From Bacillota bacterium (GTDB taxonomy: Bacteria > Bacillota > Clostridia > Lachnospirales > Lachnospiraceae), in NCBI GenBank assembly GCA_023436225.1, contig JAEZKA010000028.1, positions 1-48,256 on the forward strand: DNA of 48,256 nt. Direction: 5' to 3'. The notes beneath the pieces are model-generated. The model was not told the DNA's origin. It saw only the letters and a program-made list of their open reading frames with translations, and did not search any database. Below, piece after piece: positions 1 to 8,700 of the stretch; the stretch's first letter is position 1; each line of letters opens with the position of its first letter. A program made the position numbers and the translations under genes.

Positions 1-212
1 GGGTGATGTTCTGCCTAGGGTGACTTACTGTAAGGCCGCCCCTTATAAGTGATGTTGACGTTTGGGTCTTACGCAACAGGAATTTGTGAACCGTGTCAGG
101 TCAGGAATGAAGCAGCACTAAGCAAAAACTCTTGTGTGCCGTAAGGAAGCCTGGACCGAGTTAACTGTAAGGGTAACGCTTATGGTAAGCATTCGAAGCA
201 GAGCGCACGGAT
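1..212 (+). ncRNA. ffs: Signal recognition particle RNA (large bacterial type), 5' end cut by window
   Basis: The scaffold RNA of the signal recognition particle, which binds Ffh and directs ribosomes to the membrane. The apical SRP domain is seen as GTCAGGTCAGGAATGAAGCA at about 95-114, flanked by sequence matching the Bacillus-type large SRP RNA (GTGATGTTGACGTTTGGGTC at 50-69, GCCTGGACCGAG near 149-160, final GCGCACGG at 203-210). Such RNAs are about 265-270 nt, so some 60 nt of the 5' Alu-domain side lie outside the window. A hairpin plus T-tract follows directly. Identification rests on recalled sequence similarity and is strong; the exact 3' end is approximate. Confidence 0.93.
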
Positions 213-225
213 TAAAATATAAGAA

Positions 226-259
226 AGGAAGTCTGTTTATTTCAGGCTTCCTTTTATTA
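226..259 (+). terminator. Rho-independent terminator of SRP RNA
   Basis: AGGAAGTCTG (226-235) pairs with CAGGCTTCCT (243-252) around a short T-rich loop, followed by TTTTATTAT. It sits about 15 nt after the SRP RNA end. Confidence 0.85.
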
Positions 260-504
260 TATAAAAATTCAAACAATATAAAGTACTTTGTTAAGTGATT
301 GAAGATTACTTTGGAACGACGTATCTTACGCGTGGTATTATTTCTTGGGTTACACGAGTGTGAGAAGGTGTCAGTATTCTTATCCTTAGTTCTGAGAATT
401 TTGTCCTAAAAATCAAGAATTAAATACATTTTTCTTTTTGAATCTACGCTTATAGTATATAATAATAATGTACAGTTATTCAATGTCGTTGATTAGGCGG
501 TGTA
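260..504. other. Intergenic region, probable promoter of the cNMP-domain gene
   Basis: No coding potential seen. The last 80 bases are A+T-rich with TATAGTATATAAT (451-463), which could supply a -10 element. The only -35-like hexamer (TTGAAT, 438-443) is too close for ideal spacing, so no promoter is assigned. Confidence 0.4.
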
Positions 505-2838
505 ATGATGGAATGGAAGATGAATCCGAATGCGGTAAATCAATTCTCTAAGGGAAGTACCATATACACCCTGGAGGATCCCGTATTCAGTATAGGAATG
601 ATAGTTAAAGGACGAGTTATGATACACAATAAAGGTGCGAAGATCATTGTTGGTTCTGGCTCCTTCTTGGGTATCAATGATTTATATCAAGGTAAGTATC
701 TAAGCTCATATACCGCTGTGGATGATCTACTCCTTTATGTCTTCCCGATTAATCGGGTCGAGGAGCTGGATACCATTTTAAGTGTGAATAAGGATTATCA
801 CGGCTTTATGGTCGCATCCTTTTATAAGATGATATATGAACTGAATCAAATTTATCATGGAATGATCAAATGTAGAACGATACTATATCAATTTCTGACA
901 GAGTATTATAACAAATATCTTACGATGGCAAAGCGGAAAGGCATCAAACCGCCGGTGTCTAATCGATTCAGTAAGCTGGAGTTTATGGACAGCGATCTAG
1001 AGCTGTTGATGGATCGGATAAATTATTATATTGAATGTAAGAGTCTGCCCATAGATGCGGTAAAGACATTTTATTCCTATGGCAATGCAATTACCCTGTA
1101 TCAGATTGAGGATCAGGTAAATGTGGTAAATCAACAAATAGAAGCATTGAAGGAGATGGCGGAGGACTTTATCTCTATGGCTGAGTGCCTGGTGGATGAT
1201 ACGGAAACCTGTCTGTTCCATCTGATAGCTGAGCTTTCTATCTCTATGGATAATTCCAGTGGAACCAGTAATGAAGTAATGGAAATGATGGATGATATCA
1301 TCGAACAGGTTAATCAGGCGGAGAATTTTGCTGAGCGTATGCTGTCAGCAAGGTTCAAAGTGAACCGCAAGAAGATGGAGGAGATATACCATCTTCTGCT
1401 TACCAATAATAAAGAAGAGAGTGTCAGCTCAGCGTCTAAGTTAAAGTATTCCGGAGAGGATACCCGGGAAGCAATGGAGGAAATGAAGGACACCTTTTCA
1501 AAGCTACTGAATTATGCTGGAATTGACGGAGATAGAGCGGCTGAGATGCAGACCGCAATGCAGGATTTTGTTCATATGAAGGACAAGTTTTCTTCTGAAG
1601 ATTATGCTAGGAAGCTACGGAAAAAATTATCGGAGAATCATTATGAACTTTATCTGCCGGTCTTTCTGCGCGCTCATCAAGAGAAGAAGGCACCTCGTCT
1701 AATTGATCTCTTTCTCAAATATGGATTTGCAGATGAAAGGCTTTTAACAAATGATCAGATGTTATCCTTATATTTTCTGAAGGATGAGGATGAGAACCAG
1801 GGCCTATGTAAGGTATACAACATGAAAGCCTGGCTCACCATGATCTATGAAGGTAAGAAGGAGCCGTCAAAGAATGAATTTGATTTAGAATATCCGGAGT
1901 ATCTGACAGGGCTTCGTAAGCAAAATCAGCTTACAGAGAAGGAAGTGGTTCAGTATCTTAACGACCCATTAAAGAAGCTTCAATATGAGATACAGAATAT
2001 GTTTCGATATAATAACCGTACTACAAATGGACAGATTTCCAGCTTTATCCCCTTCCTGCATAAGGATCAGTGGGCTAATAGTATTGATAAAATGATGCTA
2101 ACCTCCGAAAAGGTTAATGAAGTGATTGCCCAAATCATGCGGGTTGATTATTCTGTATTTGATCGGGAGATTATCTATTCGAATAAGAATATTGTTAAGG
2201 AATATATTATAAAGAGAGTTTTTCCGGATGTAATATTGTTTCCGAATATAGGTAATAACGGTATCATGTGGCAAGAGATTTCGGGCAAGAAAAGAGATAC
2301 CAGTGCGCGTTTCCTTCTGCCGATCTTTACCGACGTCAATCTGGGACTGCTGCTGACTCGTATACTGGGCAAATTCCGCTGGGAGCTGTGTCGTACCATT
2401 GAAGGAGTCTCGTGGAATGATATCCAGGTGAAATCTCTTACCTCCGAGTATTGTGATTATCTGCAATTTTATCGTAAGAATAAAGAGTTGTCTGAGGAGA
2501 AGAAGGAGAAGATTAAGGCTCAGATTCAAAAAGGCCGTAATAGCAGTCGTGAAATCTTTGTCATCGATTATGAGCTATGGATTAATTATGAAGCGATGGG
2601 TGCAATTAAGTTGAACAAACCGGTAAGAGAGTTAATGGCAACCTATTGTCCTTTCGCAAAGGAAATTCGAGAACAGGTTAAAATGCAGCCAATGTTCGAG
2701 GAAGCGATGGCACGCTATTACCGAGAGAAACAGAAGAAGGTACGAGAGATCGAGGGTAGACTTCGACTAATCCAGAAGGAAAATTTTGAGATCCCTAAGG
2801 AACTTTCTGAGACATTAGTATATCATCGCGATTTATAG
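505..2838 (+). CDS. Cyclic nucleotide-binding (Crp-like sensor) domain protein, function unknown
   Basis: A 777-residue soluble protein with no signal peptide or membrane span. Residues about 14-95 resemble a cyclic-nucleotide-binding beta-roll (GSTIYTLEDPVFSIGMIVKG... then a GSFLGINDLY turn), as in Crp/Fnr proteins. No C-terminal helix-turn-helix is evident; the remaining 680 residues are mostly helical and charged and match no domain I know. The segment around residues 585-640 (IGNNGIMWQEISGKKRDTSA) is the least helical. ATG pairs at 505 and 508 are both possible starts; the ribosome binding site (GGCGGTG) is weak. It is probably a Clostridia-specific protein in which the sensor domain controls something other than DNA binding. 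The coding call is secure; function is not. Confidence 0.9.
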   Translation: MMEWKMNPNAVNQFSKGSTIYTLEDPVFSIGMIVKGRVMIHNKGAKIIVGSGSFLGINDLYQGKYLSSYTAVDDLLLYVFPINRVEELDTILSVNKDYHGFMVASFYKMIYELNQIYHGMIKCRTILYQFLTEYYNKYLTMAKRKGIKPPVSNRFSKLEFMDSDLELLMDRINYYIECKSLPIDAVKTFYSYGNAITLYQIEDQVNVVNQQIEALKEMAEDFISMAECLVDDTETCLFHLIAELSISMDNSSGTSNEVMEMMDDIIEQVNQAENFAERMLSARFKVNRKKMEEIYHLLLTNNKEESVSSASKLKYSGEDTREAMEEMKDTFSKLLNYAGIDGDRAAEMQTAMQDFVHMKDKFSSEDYARKLRKKLSENHYELYLPVFLRAHQEKKAPRLIDLFLKYGFADERLLTNDQMLSLYFLKDEDENQGLCKVYNMKAWLTMIYEGKKEPSKNEFDLEYPEYLTGLRKQNQLTEKEVVQYLNDPLKKLQYEIQNMFRYNNRTTNGQISSFIPFLHKDQWANSIDKMMLTSEKVNEVIAQIMRVDYSVFDREIIYSNKNIVKEYIIKRVFPDVILFPNIGNNGIMWQEISGKKRDTSARFLLPIFTDVNLGLLLTRILGKFRWELCRTIEGVSWNDIQVKSLTSEYCDYLQFYRKNKELSEEKKEKIKAQIQKGRNSSREIFVIDYELWINYEAMGAIKLNKPVRELMATYCPFAKEIREQVKMQPMFEEAMARYYREKQKKVREIEGRLRLIQKENFEIPKELSETLVYHRDL

Positions 2839-3200
2839 AATTAACTGGTGATCATGGTTAAATTCTACCCCAAAAAATGAAGTCGTTGTTACATAATAAA
2901 AGAATCACATTACAGATAGGATAGCATCTAAAATATATGGCAACATGGGGCTGTTTTAAGTATGATCTTAAGACAGCCCTGCTTTGTGCATCATCATATC
3001 GATTGCACCAGCAGTCAGGCGATGCTTTCTAAGCAAGAATAGTAATGTCAGTAATTGGGTGTTTTAATCATCAATAATTAGTCATATTTTGTTTCTTCCA
3101 GCTGTTTATGCTTGTCTAATCAGGTGACAAATGGTAGTATTATAAGAAGGAAAACCATAAGCGGTTGTATTAAGGTTTAATAATACAAAGGAGGTTTAAC
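2839..3200. other. Intergenic region with terminator-like hairpin and promoter of the next gene
   Basis: No open frame of note. It holds a 13-bp hairpin at 2948-2979 (listed separately) and an A+T-rich stretch before the AAAGGAGG ribosome binding site at 3187-3194. TATTAT near 3137-3142 could be a -10, but no clear -35 was found at 17 nt. Confidence 0.4.
2948..2986 (+). terminator. Candidate terminator after the cNMP-domain gene
   Basis: GGGCTGTTTTAAG (2948-2960) pairs with CTTAAGACAGCCC (2967-2979), 13 bp with one wobble pair and a 6-nt loop. The following T-tract (TGCTTTG) is weak. Confidence 0.5.
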
Positions 3201-5057
3201 ATGGGAAGCTACGAAAACATTGTAAAAATAGAAGAGATGAGAAGGCGCATGGAAGAGGGAGATATTTCGTCGGCTCAGAAGATTCTTGATACAATGGAAA
3301 TCAAGAAAATCAAAAACATGTCTGACCTTAGCTTAATTGCAGAGGTCTATGCTGAAAACGAAAGATATGAGGAAGCGCTACAGCTTTATCTTAGAATATA
3401 TGAAAAGACAAAATCCAGAAAATCTCTGTTCCAGTTGGTGGATCTGAATATAAAGCTTCGGAACCAGGAGGATGCAGAGAGTTATCTCAAAGATTATGAG
3501 AAGCTTGCAGCGAAGGATTTTTACAAATACATCTTCCGATATAAGCTTGATAAAATTAAGGGAGAGAATTATGAGAAGCTGATTGAGACCTTGGAAACAC
3601 TTAAGAATACGGAGTATCTGGAAAAGTGGGCTTATGAGCTTGCAAAAACCTACTATAAGGCGGGAATGGAGAAGGAATGTATTCAAGAGTGCTCGGATAT
3701 AATCCTATGGTTTGGAGAAGGTATTTATGTGGAGAAGGCGAAGCTTCTGCGATCTTATTATTCTGGGGAAGCAGATAAGGCAAAGATCATGGAAGAGCTG
3801 AAGCGTCGTGCCATGGAGGATACCGGAAGAAATCTGAATATCGATCAAGTAAAAGAAGCAGAAGAAACCCTTGTGAACCAGGGGGTACAGGAATTGTCAG
3901 CAGTCGTCGCAGAGGAAGAGGAAGTCTATAGTGTAAATGAATCTAACGCGGAAGAAGAGATTGCTGATTTTGAAAATAGTCTGAAGAAGGATATTCGAAT
4001 CATACTTACTGAGAATACAGAAGAAAGTACAGAGACGGAGGAAATGTTTACAGAAGAACTTTTGGAAGGTGGTATTTCAGTAGGTGGTTTTTTGGAAGGT
4101 GGCTCTGCAGAAGCTGGATTTTCGGAAGGTGGTTTTTCGGAAGGAGATATTTTAGAAGAAGAATTCACAGAAGATGAACATAAAGAGCCGGAAGAGTCTG
4201 AGCGGGAGATTGCAGAGCAGGAGGTCGAAAATGTTATCTATCAGCTTTTAGAGGAAGAGGATATGGATGAGGATGACAAGAAGCTGAAGCAGATTGCAGA
4301 GGAGCAGCAGATTGATCTGGATGAAGTTTTCGGAAACTTCTTACATGTGAAGACCGTAAAGAAGCAGCTTGTAAAGAGTCTGGAAGGAATTATCGACGTA
4401 CATACCAAGACAGTACAGCTACTGATTACAGGAACCGATGGTTCCGGAAAAACCACTTTGGCAAAGGATATAACAATGTTTCTTTATAAAACAGGGAAGC
4501 TTAAGTCCTCAAGAATTGCCAAGATTAAAGCCGACAAACTTAATTCGATCGATATAATGGCGAAGAGGGAAACGTTGAAGGATTGCTGTCTTGTGGTAGA
4601 GAATGCCAGCGAACTAAGAAAGGAAACCATTGACAGTCTTTTGGAATTGTGTCGGCATTTACGTGGGAATATTGCGGTAATATTTGAAGAGAATAAGAAA
4701 AATATTAATAAGCTTTTCAGAGAATGCCCGAAGCTGATGGATCTTTTTAAAAATCGAATACATCTTCCCGAATATACAACACAGGATTTAAAGGGCTTTG
4801 CTATGGCGTGCCTGAGGCAGAAGGATTACCGGTTGAGTTCAAAGGCAGAACCAATATTAATACATAAGATTAATCAAATAGCGAAGCAATTCGAGCCACA
4901 CATGCATTTGGAGCAGATATACAACCTAATGCAGGCAGCGATGGATGCTGCAGATATCAGGACTGGCAAGCAGCTATCCAATCTTGCATCTCAAGGCAAA
5001 CTCAGGGATGTAGAGGTATTAACGATTCTCTCGGAGGATTTAATAATCAAACCTTAA
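3201..5057 (+). CDS. TPR-repeat protein with C-terminal P-loop (AAA-like) ATPase domain
   Basis: A 618-residue cytoplasmic protein in three parts. Residues about 1-215 are helical TPR-like repeats (SLIAEVYAENERYEEALQLY). Residues about 235-345 form a very acidic linker with short degenerate GG-x-x-E units (EGGFLEGG, EGGFSEGD). Residues about 400-615 form a P-loop ATPase: Walker A GTDGSGKTT near 411-419, a hydrophobic strand ending in VVEN near 464 at the Walker B position, and FKNRIHLPEYTTQDL, which recalls the sensor region of CbxX/SpoVK-type AAA proteins. The Walker B acidic pair is not canonical. AAAGGAGG six bases before the ATG supports the start. The 3' end overlaps the convergent gene by 11 bases. 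Function unknown. Confidence 0.88.
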   Translation: MGSYENIVKIEEMRRRMEEGDISSAQKILDTMEIKKIKNMSDLSLIAEVYAENERYEEALQLYLRIYEKTKSRKSLFQLVDLNIKLRNQEDAESYLKDYEKLAAKDFYKYIFRYKLDKIKGENYEKLIETLETLKNTEYLEKWAYELAKTYYKAGMEKECIQECSDIILWFGEGIYVEKAKLLRSYYSGEADKAKIMEELKRRAMEDTGRNLNIDQVKEAEETLVNQGVQELSAVVAEEEEVYSVNESNAEEEIADFENSLKKDIRIILTENTEESTETEEMFTEELLEGGISVGGFLEGGSAEAGFSEGGFSEGDILEEEFTEDEHKEPEESEREIAEQEVENVIYQLLEEEDMDEDDKKLKQIAEEQQIDLDEVFGNFLHVKTVKKQLVKSLEGIIDVHTKTVQLLITGTDGSGKTTLAKDITMFLYKTGKLKSSRIAKIKADKLNSIDIMAKRETLKDCCLVVENASELRKETIDSLLELCRHLRGNIAVIFEENKKNINKLFRECPKLMDLFKNRIHLPEYTTQDLKGFAMACLRQKDYRLSSKAEPILIHKINQIAKQFEPHMHLEQIYNLMQAAMDAADIRTGKQLSNLASQGKLRDVEVLTILSEDLIIKP

Positions 5058-5388
5058 ACTGGATTGTGATATCATTTGGAAGCTTTTGGCCTTTCTTTGA
5101 CCGAACATTGGTCGTCACATGGAGCAAATAGGATTCGTTTTTAGTATAGGGAGCCAAAGGTGCAATTTCTATGCAATTATCAACAGAATCATAGCGGATA
5201 TTAGTTGGTAATGGAGTCTGATTCATTGAGGTTACAAATAAATTACGATTATTCACAGTTGCAGGATTTAGAGGAGCGGTAAACTTTATTTTCCATACAA
5301 AGCTACCGGTCTTAAATTTTAAGCTTTGTTTAACGCGGGTTTTTAAACTGCCTTCCACCGACTCAATTGTTATAAAATTGTTGGCCAT
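5047..5388 (-). CDS. Small SbsA-type Ig-like (Big_5) domain protein
   Basis: About 113 residues forming one all-beta domain. The pattern WKIKFTAPLNPATVNNRNLFV...IEIAPLAPYTKNESYLLHVT is typical of SbsA/Big_5 Ig-like domains, which normally occur as repeats in secreted proteins. Here the domain stands alone with no signal peptide, so a cytoplasmic or spore-associated place is possible. An upstream in-frame ATG at 5403 lacks a ribosome binding site; GGAG nine bases before the ATG at 5388 favours MANNFITIE as the start. The gene is convergent with, and overlaps by 11 bp, the TPR/P-loop gene. Confidence 0.8.
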   Translation of the reverse strand: MANNFITIESVEGSLKTRVKQSLKFKTGSFVWKIKFTAPLNPATVNNRNLFVTSMNQTPLPTNIRYDSVDNCIEIAPLAPYTKNESYLLHVTTNVRSKKGQKLPNDITIQFKV

Positions 5389-5451
5389 AATGCTCATCTC
5401 CATGATTGTACAAAATTGCGTTAATACTACAAAAGTCCTATTGTCAAGTAT

Positions 5452-5479
5452 ATTATAACATATTATAAAGAAACTTCAA
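5452..5479 (-). promoter_or_regulatory. Candidate sigma-A promoter of the Ig-like gene
   Basis: Read on the minus strand: TTGAAG (5479-5474), 16-nt spacer, TATAAT (5457-5452), about 60 bases before the ATG at 5388. Confidence 0.55.
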
Positions 5480-5744
5480 CAGGTAAGGAACATTTTGAAA
5501 ATATCATAAAAAATAGGTGAAAGAATCATTTGAAAGGTAAAATAAAGGATTTTTTCCTTAAGATATATACTGATTTATAAGAATATAAGAGCGTTTACGT
5601 CTTACAATATGATTATAGAGTTTGATTAACTCATGCATGTTTCTAATATTGGAGGTGAATGCTATGTGATTTTATAAACGTTTATGAAGCTTAAACTTAA
5701 GGAATTCCTTGCTTCAATGTAAAATGGCTTTTTATAAAAAACAA

Positions 5745-5772
5745 TTTACAAAACAATACTTTGTGGTATAAT
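5745..5772 (+). promoter_or_regulatory. Sigma-A promoter of murA
   Basis: TTTACA (5745-5750), 16-nt spacer and TATAAT (5767-5772) with a TGG extended -10. Transcription would start near 5779, giving a leader of about 80 nt. This shows that an in-frame TTG at 5777 cannot be the murA start. Confidence 0.75.
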
Positions 5773-5860
5773 CAAATTGGCATTAAAAAAATTAACAAAA
5801 AATTCATACGATTTATATACAGAATTAACAAACTTAAGTTCGATAAATATGAGGTGTGCA

Positions 5861-7159
5861 ATGGAGCAATATATTATGAAAGGCGGCAAGCCGCTCGTTG
5901 GTGAGGTGACAATCAGTGGTTATAAGAATGCAGCATTAGGTATCATCGCTGCAGCTGTTATGACTGATGAAACTGTTAAAATAGAAAATGTACCCGACAT
6001 AAGAGATATTGACGTTCTATTACAGGCGATTGAAGACATTGGTGCTAAGGTAGACCGTATCAACAGAAATACGATATTAATTAATGGTAACAATATTAAT
6101 ACCATTGATGTTGACTTTGATTATGTTAGAAAGATTCGTGCCTCCTACTATCTAGTAGGTGCACTGCTCGGTAAGTATAAAGGAGCAAAGGTGGCATTAC
6201 CAGGTGGCTGTAATATCGGAAGCAGGCCGATTGACCAGCATATTAAAGGCTTTGAGGCACTTGGTGCTGAGGTTAAAATTGAACATGGCATGATTTGTGC
6301 AGATGCCGAAGAATTAAAAGGAGCGCATATCTATTTTGATGGCTCCAGTGTAGGTGCGACCATTAATGTTATGATGGCTGCAGTTATGGCAGATGGACTT
6401 ACTATTCTTGAGAACTCTGCGAAAGAGCCGCATGTAGTAGATGTTGCAAACTTCTTAAACAGCATGGGTGCTAATATCAAGGGTGCAGGTACTGATGTTA
6501 TCCGTATTAAAGGTGTTCCTAAGCTTCATGGAAGCGAGTATTCCATCATACCGGATCAGATTGAAGCCGGTACCTTTATGTTTGCTGCTGCAGCAACCAA
6601 GGGAGATATTCTGATTAAGAATGTAATACCGAAGCATTTAGAGGCCTTTACAGCTAAGCTCTTGGAAATAGGTGCACAGGTTGAGGAATTTGATGATATG
6701 CTCCATGTAAAAGCAGACGGCGTGTTGGGTAACTCCCATGTTAAAACTTTGGTATATCCAGGTTTCCTCACTGATATGCAGCCACAGATGACTACTTTAT
6801 TGGCTGTATCCAAGGGAACAAGTATCGTTACCGAAAGTATTTTTGAGAATCGATTTAAATATGTAGATGAGTTAACCCGTATGGGTGCTTCCATCAAGGT
6901 AGAGGGTAATACAGCAATTATTGAAGGTGTAGAAAGATTAACTGGCGCCAGCGTATGTGCTCCAGATCTTCGTGGTGGCGTTGCATTGGTTATGGCAGGG
7001 CTCATGGCAGAAGGCTATACTATTGTTGAGAACATTGAATTCATCGAACGTGGATATGAAAAATTTGAAAGTAAGATGCAACAATTGGGAGCTGATATGA
7101 TCAAAGTAGATTCAAACGATATGAAATCCATCAGGAAATTCAAGCTTAAGGTCGGTTGA
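5861..7159 (+). CDS. murA: UDP-N-acetylglucosamine 1-carboxyvinyltransferase
   Basis: Adds enolpyruvate from PEP to UDP-GlcNAc, the first committed step of peptidoglycan synthesis, in the cytoplasm. About 432 residues, normal for the family. The frame shows the EPSP-synthase-like double fold, the catalytic cysteine in PGGCNIGSRP (Cys117 with this start), DQIEAGTFMFAAAATKGD, the loop TDMQPQMTTLLAVSKG, and LRGGVALVMAGL near the C terminus. Start chosen at 5861 because GAGGTG lies four bases upstream and the protein then begins MEQYIMKGGKPLVGEV, like homologues. The frame is open further upstream, but that part lies at the promoter. Firmicutes often have two MurA paralogues; which one this is cannot be said. 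Confidence 0.96.
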   Translation: MEQYIMKGGKPLVGEVTISGYKNAALGIIAAAVMTDETVKIENVPDIRDIDVLLQAIEDIGAKVDRINRNTILINGNNINTIDVDFDYVRKIRASYYLVGALLGKYKGAKVALPGGCNIGSRPIDQHIKGFEALGAEVKIEHGMICADAEELKGAHIYFDGSSVGATINVMMAAVMADGLTILENSAKEPHVVDVANFLNSMGANIKGAGTDVIRIKGVPKLHGSEYSIIPDQIEAGTFMFAAAATKGDILIKNVIPKHLEAFTAKLLEIGAQVEEFDDMLHVKADGVLGNSHVKTLVYPGFLTDMQPQMTTLLAVSKGTSIVTESIFENRFKYVDELTRMGASIKVEGNTAIIEGVERLTGASVCAPDLRGGVALVMAGLMAEGYTIVENIEFIERGYEKFESKMQQLGADMIKVDSNDMKSIRKFKLKVG

Positions 7160-7189
7160 TGACGCTACCAATATGGCCAAAAAAATCAC

Positions 7190-7218
7190 TTGACTACTTA
7201 TTACTTTCGTTATATTCT
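7190..7218 (+). promoter_or_regulatory. Probable promoter of the SAM riboswitch/metK transcript
   Basis: TTGACT (7190-7195) followed after 15-17 nt by overlapping weak -10 candidates TATATT/TATTCT (7211-7218), about 35 nt before the riboswitch. Confidence 0.55.
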
Positions 7219-7253
7219 TATGTTACAAAGAAATAGAATTAAATATAACATTT

Positions 7254-7350
7254 CTCTTATTCAGAGTGACGGAGAGTAAAGGCTCTATGAAGTCACGGCA
7301 ACCCCATAATCGGAAGGTGCCAACCTGAGCGAGCAATCGAACAATAAGAG
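7254..7350 (+). promoter_or_regulatory. SAM-I riboswitch (S-box leader)
   Basis: Class I S-adenosylmethionine aptamer. P1 is CTCTTATT (7254-7261) with AATAAGAG (7343-7350). The core follows the S-box consensus: CAGAGTGACGGAG, then GGCTCTATGAAGTCACGGCAACC and GGAAGGTGCCAACCTGAGCG. It precedes metK and a terminator hairpin, so high SAM should stop transcription of the SAM synthetase gene. Confidence 0.96.
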
Positions 7351-7371
7351 GATTTGATTAACTTTGGGATC

Positions 7372-7400
7372 AAGTCCGCATATTGCGGACTTATTTTTTT
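7372..7400 (+). terminator. Riboswitch-controlled terminator before metK
   Basis: AAGTCCGCA (7372-7380) pairs with TGCGGACTT (7384-7392), followed by ATTTTTTT. It lies between the SAM-I aptamer and the metK ribosome binding site, as expected for a transcriptional OFF switch. Confidence 0.92.
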
Positions 7401-7421
7401 ACTATAGGAATGGAGGCAATT

Positions 7422-8615
7422 ATGCAAAAGAGATTATTCACTTCAGAATCAGTAACTGAAGGACATCCGGACAAGATCTGTGATCAGATTTCTGACGCAG
7501 TACTGGATGCATTACTGGCTCAGGATCCAATGAGCAGAGTTGCATGCGAGACGGCAATTACCACCGGCTTGGTATTAGTAATGGGTGAGATTACCACAGA
7601 AGGCTATGTAGATATTCAGAAAATAGTTCGAGATACCATTCGTGAGATTGGATATGATCGTTCCGAATATGGTTTTGATGCTAACACCTGTGGTGTTATT
7701 GTAGCACTTGACGAGCAGTCTAAGGATATTGCATTGGGAGTTGATACGGCACTCGAGATAAAGGAGAATATCGCAGAGGATGAAGAGTTCTCTAAGATTG
7801 GTGCTGGTGACCAGGGTATGATGTTTGGTTATGCAACCAATGAGACAGAGGAATATATGCCTTATCCGATTTCTCTCGCTCATAAGCTGACCAAGCAGCT
7901 AACCAAGATAAGAAAGGACGGAACCTTGAACTACCTCCGTCCGGATGGCAAGTCACAGGTTACCGTAGAATATGATGATAACGGCAATCCGATCCATTTG
8001 AATGCAGTAGTATTATCTACTCAGCATAACGAAGAGATTACCATTGAACAGCTTCGTAAGGATATTAAGAAATATGTTCTTGACCCGGTGCTTCCCCAGG
8101 AGCTAGTGGATGATAAGACCAAATTCTTCATTAATCCAACTGGACGCTTTGTTATTGGTGGACCGAACGGTGATAGTGGTCTGACTGGCAGAAAGATTAT
8201 CGTAGATACCTACGGCGGTTATGCAAGACATGGCGGTGGAGCCTTCTCCGGTAAAGATTGTACGAAGGTAGACCGTTCTGCTTCTTATGCAGCCCGTTAT
8301 GTAGCAAAGAATTTGGTTGCAGCAGGACTAGCGGATCGTTGTGAGATTCAGGTGTCTTATGCAATCGGTGTTGCAGAGCCTACCTCAATCATGCTGGATA
8401 CCTTTGGAACTGGAAAGCTTTCGGAAGAGGAATTAGTAACCATTATTCGTAAGCATTTTGACCTTCGCCCGGCGGGGATTATTAAGATGCTGGATCTGCG
8501 TAAGCCGATCTATAAGCAGACTGCGGCCTACGGACATTTCGGAAGACTGGATCTGGATCTTCCTTGGGAGAGATGCGATAAAGCAGATGAGCTTAAGAAA
8601 TATCTTACAAAATAA
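7422..8615 (+). CDS. metK: S-adenosylmethionine synthetase
   Basis: Makes SAM from methionine and ATP; a cytoplasmic, normally tetrameric enzyme. 397 residues, the usual family length. Diagnostic motifs: EGHPDKICDQISDAVLDA with His15 near the N terminus, GAGDQGMMFGYA at about 127-138 and GGPNGDSGLTGRK at about 246-258, then GGGAFSGKDCTKVDRS. Start taken at ATG 7422 with GGAGG five bases upstream; an in-frame TTG at 7383 lies inside the riboswitch terminator and is rejected. Expression is set by the upstream SAM-I riboswitch, giving product feedback. Confidence 0.97.
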   Translation: MQKRLFTSESVTEGHPDKICDQISDAVLDALLAQDPMSRVACETAITTGLVLVMGEITTEGYVDIQKIVRDTIREIGYDRSEYGFDANTCGVIVALDEQSKDIALGVDTALEIKENIAEDEEFSKIGAGDQGMMFGYATNETEEYMPYPISLAHKLTKQLTKIRKDGTLNYLRPDGKSQVTVEYDDNGNPIHLNAVVLSTQHNEEITIEQLRKDIKKYVLDPVLPQELVDDKTKFFINPTGRFVIGGPNGDSGLTGRKIIVDTYGGYARHGGGAFSGKDCTKVDRSASYAARYVAKNLVAAGLADRCEIQVSYAIGVAEPTSIMLDTFGTGKLSEEELVTIIRKHFDLRPAGIIKMLDLRKPIYKQTAAYGHFGRLDLDLPWERCDKADELKKYLTK

Positions 8616-8637
8616 TTGATATAATCTGCTAAAATGC

Positions 8638-8700
8638 AGCCATGGACTGATGTACTCTTCTCCAATTGGAGGGAGGAGGTAAGTTCATGGCTGTTTTGCT
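8638..8700 (+). terminator. Long-stem terminator after metK
   Basis: CAGCCATGGACT (8638-8649) pairs with AGTTCATGGCTG (8683-8694), 12 bp with one wobble. The loop of about 33 nt itself holds CTCC-AATT-GGAG. TTTTGCTT follows, a modest T-tract. Confidence 0.65.

Noticed and set aside
5777..5860. Longer murA reading frame starting at TTG 5777
   Set aside because: The codon lies a few bases after the -10 element, at or before the transcription start; GAGGTG near 5861 gives the standard MurA N terminus.
6556..7005. 149-codon minus-strand frame inside murA
   Set aside because: Antisense shadow of a secure gene, no site, no family features.
7383..7421. Longer metK frame from TTG 7383
   Set aside because: It begins inside the riboswitch terminator loop.
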